Assembly (NCBI GenBank): GCA_934457235.1
Contig: CAKSHT010000142.1
Location: 1-5,361, forward strand
Source of the DNA: an uncultured Oscillospiraceae bacterium
Lineage (GTDB): Bacteria; Bacillota; Clostridia; Oscillospirales; Ruminococcaceae
Reading direction: 5' to 3'
Length of the DNA: 5,361 nt
Below are positions 1 to 5,010 of the stretch, piece after piece (position 1 is the stretch's first letter; each line of letters begins with the position of its first letter). The position numbers were made by a program, and so were the translations under genes. The notes beneath the pieces are model-generated. The model worked only from the letters and a program-made list of their open reading frames with translations, was not told where the DNA came from and did no database searches.

Positions 1-169
1 CCTTTGGAGCGGCCTTAACAAAATCTGCAACGTTTCCTGCAATTGGTACAAAGTCAATCGGAAACCCACCGAGATTCATTAATGCTGCACCAGTATCAAG
101 ATTTTTGAATATATTAGCAAAATAATCTCGTACGTCCGCAGTAAAGGGGACAAATATATCTGAAGGACA
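1..169 (-). pseudogene. Start-less fragment resembling a polymorphic-toxin pre-toxin segment, runs off the left edge
   Basis: On the minus strand a frame is open from just after a TGA (170-172) to the window edge, 56 codons. It has no ATG, GTG or TTG in its first 30 codons; the first in-frame ATG is at 77-79. The visible protein contains NLGGFPIDFVPIAGNVADFV, a hydrophobic Gly/Pro-rich stretch. This resembles the 'DFIPVVGD' pre-toxin segment that precedes the C-terminal toxin domain in LXG, RHS and other polymorphic toxins. It begins 22 bp after the stop of a DUF2019-like gene, a typical immunity-protein family. I infer a displaced toxin C-terminal module, of the kind that sits silent after an immunity gene until recombined behind a full-length toxin. 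The toxin domain itself would lie outside the window. A frameshift or use of a weak start cannot be excluded. Confidence 0.45.
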
Positions 170-194
170 TCAAACTATTTACAAATAATGATAA

Positions 195-635
195 TTAAGG
201 GAAATCTTTAGGTATACCATATTTTAAGATATCAATAGCTGTAGCCACCACAATAATATAACATTTCTGTAGACCTGTTGCCACTGTCATTTCTGAAATT
301 TCGCGAAATATGCTTTTACACAATTCCGGATAAGAATTAAACAAAAGTCCCGCAATATCTCGTCTGATTGACACACTTTCACTACACAAATAAGGAAGTA
401 ATTCGTCTTGCTTGCCTTCGGAAACCAATATATGTGCACTCTTTCTCATTTTATCGAAATATTTATTATATATTGTCATTGATAGCCCATTTTTCAACAC
501 ATCTTCTCGTTTGTAGCAGCACTTTAAAATTTCGGATGTTAAGTTCATGTTTTGCTTTTCTTTCTCTAAATATTCTGTGAGAAGAGAAATATCGCTTTTG
601 CTGCCGGTGAATGCTGCCTTAAATGAACCTTGCAT
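195..635 (-). CDS. DUF2019-like HEAT-type protein, probable immunity protein
   Basis: 146 aa, soluble, with no signal peptide or membrane segment. Residues about 55-146 fit the DUF2019 pattern: a helix with YNKYFDKMRKSA, then LLPYLCSESVSIRRDIAGLLF (81-99), which is a HEAT-like 'leucine patch plus VR' motif, then a Pro-Glu-Leu helix, and a C-terminal helix ending GIPKDFP. DUF2019 proteins are often found as immunity partners beside polymorphic toxins; that is family knowledge, and the immunity role here is inferred. The start at 635 has a CGGAG box 10 nt upstream. Met30 is an alternative with a poorer site, and the domain would survive intact. It lies 82 nt downstream of the SIR2 gene on the same strand and is followed at once by a pre-toxin-like fragment. 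No complete toxin gene lies upstream, so it may be an orphan immunity gene. Base composition is clearly AT-rich compared with the right half of the window. Confidence 0.7.
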   Translation of the reverse strand: MQGSFKAAFTGSKSDISLLTEYLEKEKQNMNLTSEILKCCYKREDVLKNGLSMTIYNKYFDKMRKSAHILVSEGKQDELLPYLCSESVSIRRDIAGLLFNSYPELCKSIFREISEMTVATGLQKCYIIVVATAIDILKYGIPKDFP

Positions 636-667
636 GATTTTGTTTCTCCGAATAAAAAGTAGATTTC

Positions 668-681
668 AGGGCGTTTGCCCT
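668..681 (-). terminator. Weak hairpin between the SIR2 and DUF2019-like genes
   Basis: On the minus strand AGGGC-AAAC-GCCCT forms a 5-bp stem with a 4-nt loop about 40 nt after the SIR2 stop. A short T-run (CTTTTTA) follows only about 9 nt later, so it is a poor intrinsic terminator. It may attenuate transcription between the two genes rather than separate them. No promoter is evident in the 82-nt gap, which favours partial read-through. Confidence 0.2.
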
Positions 682-717
682 AGGTCACATTTTACACATT
701 CCCATAGACAGGATCTG

Positions 718-1608
718 TCACTCTCTGAATAATTCTGATAATTCTTTCAGAGTTTTTTCGTAAAATTCAGAATAATCATTATTCGGACAGTGTATTTCAC
801 GGATAACTATTCCGTAAGCGTTCATAAGTATGCGTTTCGGATCATCAGCCGACATCTCCCACGCAGGCACATAATAATATATCTTTCTGTCCGGGAAGTG
901 ACGCTTCTTGCAGCAGGCGAGCCACCATATGTCTGCCTCGCACAGATCCATTCCGAAGCCGACCATATAGACATCACACGTCATGAAGCAATCGACCCAG
1001 CTGCGTATTTCAAAATCGCCGCCGTACTTTTCGGCCGCGCGCCAGCCTTTCAGCATCTGATGTATGTACGACTGTATTCTTGAAATCAGCTTACCATAAA
1101 AATAGTGCCCCATTATTACAGAGTTAGGGGCGCATGCGTGTCCATGGATATGCCAGATCTTCTTTTCAGCTCCATCAACGCTTATGGGGATATGCCCAAA
1201 CAGTGTCATGTCCTTTGCCCTGTGTTTATGGTCAGCCTGGTAACGGCAGCGGAATGTATTGTTATCGCTCACCGAACGCTCAAGCTCATAGGTATAGTTA
1301 GTTGTAAGAATGTCAGTAAACGGGAGCTCAAGGACTCTTTTAGTAAAGGCTTTCTGTTCATCATTCAGAGTGATCGACTTCAGCCTTTCAGACAGCCCGA
1401 TCATCGCCTTGTCAACATTATCATCAGACGCAGCTACGATCTGCATATTATAAGGGAGCTTTTTCAGAATATCCGGAGATATATTTACGCCGTATCTTTT
1501 GGCAGTATCGTTGATTATTCTATCCCACTTTTCAGCGATCTGAATACGCTGTGCTATTCCATTTCCAACAAACAGAACCGGTCTTTTCTTTTCCATATCA
1601 TTTTCCAT
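718..1608 (-). CDS. Stand-alone SIR2-like domain protein (SIR2_2 type), candidate anti-phage NADase
   Basis: 296 aa, close to the usual size of stand-alone SIR2_2-type proteins. Hallmarks are in order: nucleotide-binding VLFVGNGIAQRI (11-22), LPFTDILTTNYTYELE (95-110) with the expected catalytic Asn104, IWHIHGH (151-157) supplying the catalytic-type His, and VYMVGFGMDLCEADIWWL (213-230), the C-terminal GxG/ExD signature. Relatives such as ThsA, DSR1/DSR2 and SIR2-HerA degrade NAD+ on phage infection; NADase activity here is inferred from motifs only. No sensor, HerA, SLOG or TIR domain is fused, so any trigger must come from elsewhere. An in-frame TGA directly precedes the ATG at 1608, which fixes the 5' limit. 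Met5 (1596) is an equally good start because GGAAAA lies just upstream and a leader frame ends 1 nt before it. It is transcribed from the consensus promoter at 1709-1737, with the DUF2019-like gene downstream. Confidence 0.85.
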   Translation of the reverse strand: MENDMEKKRPVLFVGNGIAQRIQIAEKWDRIINDTAKRYGVNISPDILKKLPYNMQIVAASDDNVDKAMIGLSERLKSITLNDEQKAFTKRVLELPFTDILTTNYTYELERSVSDNNTFRCRYQADHKHRAKDMTLFGHIPISVDGAEKKIWHIHGHACAPNSVIMGHYFYGKLISRIQSYIHQMLKGWRAAEKYGGDFEIRSWVDCFMTCDVYMVGFGMDLCEADIWWLACCKKRHFPDRKIYYYVPAWEMSADDPKRILMNAYGIVIREIHCPNNDYSEFYEKTLKELSELFRE

Positions 1609-1708
1609 TCAGTAAAGATTTGCGTTCGGGAAACATATCACATATTCCCCTGTATTCTTGGGCACTTTCAATAAATTTTATCAATTTTTGGTTTGGATTT
1701 TCATTCAT
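1598..1708 (-). other. Leader frame overlapping the SIR2 start (possible leader peptide)
   Basis: A 36-codon frame starts at an ATG touching the -10 box of the SIR2 promoter and ends in TGA at 1598-1600, inside the SIR2 start region and 1 nt before the Met5 start codon. The first ATG probably lies upstream of the transcription start (near 1702), so the full frame is unlikely to be translated. An internal ATG at 1634-1636 has AGGGG ten nt upstream and would give a 12-residue peptide, MFPERKSLLNGK. The stop/start arrangement would allow translational coupling to SIR2. It could also be chance. Confidence 0.3.
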
Positions 1709-1737
1709 ATTATATCACAAACTTTAATAATTGTCAA
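1709..1737 (-). promoter_or_regulatory. Consensus sigma-A promoter of the SIR2 gene
   Basis: On the minus strand, -35 TTGACA (1732-1737), 17-bp spacer, -10 TATAAT (1709-1714): a 12/12 match to the housekeeping consensus. Expected start of transcription is near 1702, leaving a leader of about 94 nt before the SIR2 ATG. No operator-like palindrome overlaps it, so constitutive expression is likely. Confidence 0.85.
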
Positions 1738-1740
1738 TAC

Positions 1741-1851
1741 AAAATATGATATGGTCAATGTAGTTTTACACCTTTCACTCAAAAATATATTTCATTGCGG
1801 CATCTGCCAATATGCCTCTCAGAGCGACAGACGCATTGTCCTTGCTCACAA
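1741..1851. other. Spacer with possible decayed coding remnant
   Basis: Between the SIR2 promoter and the small ORF at 1852 I see no intact gene and no terminator. On the minus strand two adjacent frames upstream of and within this stretch read like protein but are joined only by a frame change: one gives IKEHIEYAEQEAGAKENA, the next gives KISEQVIVSKDNASVALRGI and then ILADAAMKYIFE before a TGA. This could be the 3' end of a decayed gene. I do not recognise the family. Confidence 0.2.
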
Positions 1852-2079
1852 TTACCTGTTCGCTGATTTTTGCACGCATTCTCCTTTGCACCAGCTTCCT
1901 GTTCGGCGTATTCTATGTGCTCTTTGATATTCGCTCATCGGGATCACCCATGACAGGTGTGAAAACAGCGCCTCGCAGGAGGGGAAGGCGGCGTCCCGGA
2001 AGCCGTTTCCGCACAGGCAGCCGGGCATTTCGCAGATGAATGAAATCATAAGAGCGCGTTTACCGTTTTCCTTGTTCAT
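1852..2079 (-). CDS. Small cysteine-containing hypothetical protein with its own promoter
   Basis: 75 aa beginning MNKENGKRALMISFICEM. I do not recognise a family. It has six cysteines (16, 21, 23, 35, 64, 68), including CLCG and CKGEC, so a metal- or redox-binding role is imaginable but not shown. I chose the ATG at 2079 because AGGGGAA lies 8 nt upstream and a promoter (2114-2142) lies in front of it. A longer frame beginning at 2172 would start inside the ZIP gene and upstream of that promoter. It follows the ZIP transporter gene and carries the same operator type. Against it: the C-terminal half (Arg/Trp-rich) looks less protein-like, and other frames at 1755-1945 show coding-like residues, so this may be a frameshifted relic. 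Confidence 0.4.
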   Translation of the reverse strand: MNKENGKRALMISFICEMPGCLCGNGFRDAAFPSCEALFSHLSWVIPMSEYQRAHRIRRTGSWCKGECVQKSANR

Positions 2080-2098
2080 GGGTGAGTTCCCCTGTCGG

Positions 2099-2112
2099 TT
2101 AGTCGGAACTAA
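2099..2112. promoter_or_regulatory. Operator-like palindrome TTAG-N6-CTAA at the small-ORF promoter
   Basis: TTAGTCGGAACTAA has perfect 5-bp arms (TTAGT/ACTAA). It sits one base downstream of the -10 box, over the expected transcription start near 2107, which is a repressing position. The longer string GGTTAGTCGGAACTAAT is nearly the same as the minus-strand sequence at 3209-3224 in the ZIP leader. Confidence 0.55.
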
Positions 2113-2113
2113 T

Positions 2114-2142
2114 ATCGTATTGCGATAATGGCGTACTGTCAA
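2114..2142 (-). promoter_or_regulatory. Sigma-A promoter of the small cysteine-containing ORF
   Basis: Minus strand -35 TTGACA (2137-2142), 17-bp spacer, -10 TACGAT (2114-2119). It starts 10 bp after the ZIP stop codon, so the downstream ORF can be expressed separately from the transporter. Confidence 0.6.
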
Positions 2143-2152
2143 TAGGCAGAGG

Positions 2153-2935
2153 TCAGCCGAGGGCGGTGTCAAGGCTCATCATGACGACGAACCCGACGGC
2201 GAAGGCGATGGTGCCGATGTTGGAGTGCGGCTCGCCGGACATTTCGGGGATAAGCTCCTCAACAACGACGTAGACCATGGCGCCGGCGGCGAAGCTCAGC
2301 AGGTACGGCAGCACCGGGACGACCAGCCCGGAAAGCAGCACGGTCAGGATGGCGGCGAGGGGCTCCACGGCACCGGAGAGGGTACCCAGCAGAAACGCCC
2401 TGCCCTTGCCCATTCCGGAGGAGCGCAGCGGCAGGGAGATTATAGCGCCCTCAGGGAAGTTCTGGATAGCAATGCCGAGGGAGAGCGCCAGCGCGGAAGC
2501 GACAGCGATGTTAGCTCCGCCGCTCGCAAGCCCGGCGTATACCACTCCGACCGCCATGCCCTCAGGGATATTGTGGATGGTCACGGCCAGGAGGAGCATG
2601 GTGTTTTTGCTGAGGGAGCTCCGGCTGCCCTCCGGGGCGTCGGAGTTCATGTGCTGGTGCGGGATAACGCGGTCGAGGAACAGCAGGAACAGTATTCCGA
2701 GCAGGAATCCCGCCGCCGCTGGAACAAATCCGAGCCGCCCCAGCCCCGCGGACTGCTCCATCGCAGGGATCAGCAGGCTCCACACCGAGGCCGCCGTCAT
2801 GACCCCCGCCGCGAATCCGGTAAGGCTCCGCTGAACCAGGAAGTGCGGCTGTCTGCGCAGGAAGAATACGCAGGCGGCTCCGGCGGTGGTGCCGATGAAG
2901 GGAATAAGTATGCCGTAGATTATCTGAGTCTGCAT
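2153..2935 (-). CDS. ZIP-family divalent metal transporter (zinc/iron/manganese uptake)
   Basis: 260 aa with about eight hydrophobic segments, the normal size for bacterial ZIP proteins (ZupT/GufA-like). The signature metal-site helices are intact: TIHNIPEGMAVG (119-130) with His121, Asn122 and Glu125, and IQNFPEGAIISLPL (157-170) with Gln158, Asn159 and Glu162. Glu191 (AVEPL) and EEL (226-228) are further conserved acidic positions. A short cytosolic loop contains HQHMNSD (93-99), the His-containing loop between helices III and IV. It should import Zn2+ or another divalent cation across the cytoplasmic membrane; the substrate cannot be fixed from sequence. The start at 2935 has an AAGG box 5 nt upstream. 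An out-of-frame ATG 4 nt earlier is ignored. Expression is likely controlled by the operator-rich promoter at 3263-3291 and a leader of about 320 nt. Confidence 0.9.
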   Translation of the reverse strand: MQTQIIYGILIPFIGTTAGAACVFFLRRQPHFLVQRSLTGFAAGVMTAASVWSLLIPAMEQSAGLGRLGFVPAAAGFLLGILFLLFLDRVIPHQHMNSDAPEGSRSSLSKNTMLLLAVTIHNIPEGMAVGVVYAGLASGGANIAVASALALSLGIAIQNFPEGAIISLPLRSSGMGKGRAFLLGTLSGAVEPLAAILTVLLSGLVVPVLPYLLSFAAGAMVYVVVEELIPEMSGEPHSNIGTIAFAVGFVVMMSLDTALG

Positions 2936-2970
2936 TCATGCCTTCTTTCTGATTAATTCGAAATTCTGGT

Positions 2971-2985
2971 GCCGCCTCCGGCGGC
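2971..2985. repeat. GC-rich hairpin in the ZIP leader
   Basis: GCCGCC-TCC-GGCGGC is a 6-bp perfect stem with a 3-nt loop about 35 bp upstream of the ZIP start codon. In the minus-strand transcript the loop exposes GGA between GGC-rich arms. It may shape ribosome access or, with the neighbouring hairpin at 2999-3019, form a paired structure. Confidence 0.5.
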
Positions 2986-2998
2986 GGATTCAAATTAC

Positions 2999-3025
2999 GG
3001 GCAGGCTCAGCACCTGCCCTTTTTT
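2999..3025 (+). terminator. Intrinsic terminator on the plus strand, with no plus-strand gene in front of it
   Basis: GGGCAGG - 7-nt loop - CCTGCCC followed by six T (3020-3025), a classic Rho-independent terminator in plus orientation. No plus-strand gene precedes it, since the ZIP gene occupies the opposite strand. In the ZIP leader the same hairpin forms, but it has the A-run before it and no T-run after it, so it should not terminate that transcript. It may end an antisense or stray transcript entering from the left. Confidence 0.65.
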
Positions 3026-3231
3026 CACTTCAGGATTTGGTAGTTCCCAGACCCATGCTCCTGGTTACTTATTGTGATTTCTGGAAAGGACCAGCGCCGC
3101 GCATGCTCAGAGTGCAACAGCAATGAATGCTGCCACGCCCTGTGCGCCGATCTCCGGGTTGCACTTGCCGCTGGAAGGGCTTTCGCCGTGTTATAGTATA
3201 GCCACGAATTAGTTATGACTAACCAATACAT
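3025..3231 (-). other. Possible upstream ORF inside the ZIP leader
   Basis: A 68-codon frame begins MYWLVITNSWLYYN at an ATG with GGAG 5 nt upstream, about 25 nt after the expected ZIP transcription start, and it ends at the base of the 2999-3019 hairpin. Its first codons are made of the operator repeat, and the rest is not protein-like in composition, so I treat it as a possible regulatory uORF or chance frame, not as a gene. Apart from this, 3026-3208 holds nothing I recognise; TGCAAC...GTTGCA could close a branched RNA fold. Confidence 0.2.
3209..3222. promoter_or_regulatory. Operator-like palindrome in the ZIP leader
   Basis: TTAGTTATGACTAA, perfect 5-bp arms TTAGT/ACTAA with a 4-nt centre. 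It lies 40 nt downstream of the ZIP -10 box. The same TTAG-N6-CTAA element lies exactly 40 nt downstream of the -10 box of the membrane-protein gene at 4363-4977. Confidence 0.5.
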
Positions 3232-3240
3232 GTAAGCTCC

Positions 3241-3275
3241 GGTTAGCTATAACTACCTTAGTATTTTACCACTAA
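3241..3275. promoter_or_regulatory. Two further operator-like palindromes over the ZIP start site and -10 box
   Basis: GGTTAGCTATAACTACC (3241-3257) covers the expected transcription start. TTAG-N10-CTAA (3258-3275) encloses the -10 box. Both use the same half-site (GGTTAG/ACTAA) as the palindromes at 2099, 3209 and 5011. A protein bound here would block RNA polymerase, so repression is the likely mode. For a ZIP gene a DtxR/MntR-, Fur/Zur- or MarR-type metal sensor is the natural candidate, but no regulator gene lies in the window. Confidence 0.55.
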
Positions 3276-3291
3276 CTATGGGATTTGTCAA
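3263..3291 (-). promoter_or_regulatory. Sigma-A promoter of the ZIP transporter gene
   Basis: Minus strand -35 TTGACA (3286-3291), 17-bp spacer, -10 TAAAAT (3263-3268): 11/12 consensus. Transcription should start near 3256, giving a leader of about 320 nt. A second, weaker candidate with TATACT lies downstream near 3195. Confidence 0.8.
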
Positions 3292-3300
3292 GCGGTTTGT

Positions 3301-3393
3301 GATATCCGGGAAGATATTGACAAATGGCTGTGCAGTAAATTGCAGTCCGGGAAGCTCTACAATGGAGGTAAAACAAAGGAGGAAACGCCATGA
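3301..3393 (+). pseudogene. Tail of an upstream gene, stop overlapping the replication-protein start
   Basis: A frame reads DIREDIDKWL, then about 20 more residues ending KTKEETP, with its TGA at 3391-3393 overlapping the ATG at 3390 (ATGA). The frame stays open back to 3262 but has no ATG. A TTG in 'SKLQ' is the only possible start. The opening resembles the 'EDIDRWL' end of excisionase-like helix-turn-helix proteins, which often precede replication genes on mobile elements. I infer a truncated remnant whose 5' part was lost. It could be a chance frame. Confidence 0.35.
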
Positions 3394-4349
3394 AAACAGT
3401 ATTTGAGCTTCTCAACCACAACAACACAATATCGGTGAATCGCCGGCTGGCGCATGCGCTGGGGCTGTCGGAGGCGGTGATATACGCGGCTCTGCTGGCG
3501 AAGCACGCCTGGTACGAACAGCACGGAAAGCTCTCCGACGGGTGGTTTTATTCCACGGTGGACGACATGGAGGAATCCACCTCGCTGACGAAGTGCCAGC
3601 AGTCCCGGTGCGTGAAGCGGCTGGTCAGCGCAGGACTTATCCGGTGCGCGGCAAAGGGTCTCCCGGCGCGGAGATTCTTTTACATCGTGGACGACCCCCA
3701 GCTCCTGGAGGGGATAATCGGCGCCTGTGAGCCGTCCCCGGAGGAAAACGCTCCGGCAGTGCGCAGTGAAATCTCCCCGCAGGAAGTAAGGAAATCCGAC
3801 ATCAGGCAGTCGGGAATCACGGCGGCAGGCAGTGCGGAATCCTCACAGAAAACCAAAGACAATAAAACAAAAGAAAATAATCCTGAGAACATCAAACCCG
3901 ACAGCGCGCATCTGGAAGCGGCACGCTCCAGGATAAACTATGCGGGACTTTCCGGAAAGTACGGAAGCGGATTCGCCGACCTTGCCGCAGAGGTCACGGC
4001 GGAGGGCATGGCGGGAGCCTTCACGCTTACGACTGACGGACGGACTTTATCAGCAGAGGATATTTCTTCTGTTTTTTCCAGGGTGGATTACAGCGCGGTG
4101 AGCCACGTTGCGGACTACATATCCGGCAAGAGCGGGATACGGAATCTGAAAGCGTACCTGCGCTCGGCGCTGTACAGGGCGGTCGGGGAGCTTTCCCAGA
4201 AGCCCGCCCCGGCAAAGCGCGACTACTCCGAGCCGCTGTGGGACGACGACAAGAGCGCGGCTCTGAACGAGGATGTCCTCCGGGAACTGCGCGAGATGTA
4301 CGGAGCGCCGGAAAGCTCCGGCAAGGACTACGACGAGCCGCTGTGGTAG
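3390..4349 (+). CDS. Replication-initiator-like protein: winged helix plus DUF6017-like C-terminal domain
   Basis: 319 aa. Residues 17-98 form a helix-turn-helix/winged-helix domain of the phage and element replisome-organiser type: NRRLAHALGLSEAVIYAALLAK, GWFYSTVDDMEESTSLTKCQQSRCVKRLVSAGLI, LPARRFFYI. Residues 99-178 are a low-complexity charged linker (SSQKTKDNKTKENNPE). Residues 180-265 match the DUF6017-like pattern, INYAGLSGKYG ... SSVFSRVDYSAVSHVADYIS ... IRNLKAYLRSALYRA. In this family the N-terminus binds origin or iteron DNA and the C-terminus contacts replication partners; here that is inferred. The tail carries DYSEPLW (278-284) and DYDEPLW (313-319). AGGAGG 7 nt upstream fixes the start. 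No clear plus-strand promoter was found. No partition, relaxase or helicase-loader gene follows, so it looks like an isolated piece of a plasmid, phage or integrative element. The downstream gene converges 13 bp away with no terminator between. Confidence 0.75.
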   Translation: MKTVFELLNHNNTISVNRRLAHALGLSEAVIYAALLAKHAWYEQHGKLSDGWFYSTVDDMEESTSLTKCQQSRCVKRLVSAGLIRCAAKGLPARRFFYIVDDPQLLEGIIGACEPSPEENAPAVRSEISPQEVRKSDIRQSGITAAGSAESSQKTKDNKTKENNPENIKPDSAHLEAARSRINYAGLSGKYGSGFADLAAEVTAEGMAGAFTLTTDGRTLSAEDISSVFSRVDYSAVSHVADYISGKSGIRNLKAYLRSALYRAVGELSQKPAPAKRDYSEPLWDDDKSAALNEDVLRELREMYGAPESSGKDYDEPLW

Positions 4350-4362
4350 TCCGCAGAGCTTC

Positions 4363-4977
4363 TCAGGCGAGGAACATCAGTCCGAGGAACATCACCGCCC
4401 CGGCGATATTCCCCTTTGCGGGGAGCTTCGTGGGCAGGAGGAGCACCATCACAACGAGGGTGTTGAACACGCACGCCCATGCAGGAAGCGGAGTGCTCCC
4501 GGAGACCACCGCCGCGAACAGTGTGACCACGAACATGAGGAGTCCGGCGTAGCCCGCGAACATGGGCGCGATGGTCTTTTTCTGGAGGCCGAGGACGGCT
4601 TCACGGGCGGCTGATGTCCTTCCGAGCCGAAGGTAGAGCCACTCGATGGCTCCGAACAGCACGTGGTGCGCGGTTATCGGCACCAGGTAAGCCGCCGAGG
4701 CTATGAACATGACCACCGAAGCCGCCGCGGAGTACGCGCTTATCCAGGCACTCAGCCCGATGTACCCCAGCCCGAAAAGCGCGATGGCGAACGTTCCGAG
4801 CAGTATCGAAGCGAGCGGGAATTTCTCTGGCATATCGGCGAACATTTCGGACATCTTTTCCGGGTCGCTGAGGTTCTTCATGTTAAGCCTACCCTTCCGG
4901 GAATAGCCGAGCAGGCAGTCCGAAGCTCCGCAGAGCAGGTGTCCCAGTATCCCGGCAAGTAATGCGAGTTTTATCAT
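4363..4977 (-). CDS. Polytopic membrane protein, possibly DUF6796-like
   Basis: 204 aa with about six hydrophobic segments (roughly 3-25, 54-78, 83-110, 136-159, 163-182, 188-204). The N-terminus LLAGILGHLLCGASDCLLGY (6-25), with Asp20 inside the first helix, and HH at 104-105 between helices recall the DUF6796 family of uncharacterised membrane proteins; I hold that assignment loosely. No transporter or enzyme motif is recognisable. The ATG at 4977 is the first in frame; GGAAGGTGG lies 12 nt or more upstream, a rather distant ribosome site. It has its own strong promoter (5065-5093), and its leader carries the same TTAG-N6-CTAA palindrome as the ZIP unit, so the two may share a regulator. 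Confidence 0.65.
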   Translation of the reverse strand: MIKLALLAGILGHLLCGASDCLLGYSRKGRLNMKNLSDPEKMSEMFADMPEKFPLASILLGTFAIALFGLGYIGLSAWISAYSAAASVVMFIASAAYLVPITAHHVLFGAIEWLYLRLGRTSAAREAVLGLQKKTIAPMFAGYAGLLMFVVTLFAAVVSGSTPLPAWACVFNTLVVMVLLLPTKLPAKGNIAGAVMFLGLMFLA

Positions 4978-5010
4978 GGCGCTGCGTTTCCACCTTCCAT
5001 ATCTGATTTG

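Noticed and set aside
1105..1674. 189-aa plus-strand frame
   Set aside because: It lies antisense to the SIR2 gene, whose motifs are clear. No ribosome site or recognisable domain; composition is that of a shadow frame.
2080..2172. N-terminal extension of the small cysteine-containing ORF to 106 aa
   Set aside because: The extended start lies inside the ZIP coding end and upstream of the promoter at 2114-2142; the ATG at 2079 has a better ribosome site.
2225..2956. 243-aa plus-strand frame
   Set aside because: Antisense to the ZIP transporter, Gly/Arg/Gln-rich low-complexity translation expected from GC-rich complementary DNA. The ZIP signature helices settle the true strand.
2562..2993. 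143-aa minus-strand frame starting just ahead of the ZIP gene
   Set aside because: Same strand but out of frame with the ZIP gene and Pro/Arg/Gly-rich after the first residues; a shadow of the transporter.
3026..3208. Known metal riboswitch (NiCo or yybP-ykoY class) in the ZIP leader
   Set aside because: I could not match the conserved loops of either class by eye, so I report only an unassigned structured leader.
4663..4962. Plus-strand frames of 99 and 67 aa
   Set aside because: Antisense to the polytopic membrane protein, which has a clear promoter and hydrophobic periodicity.
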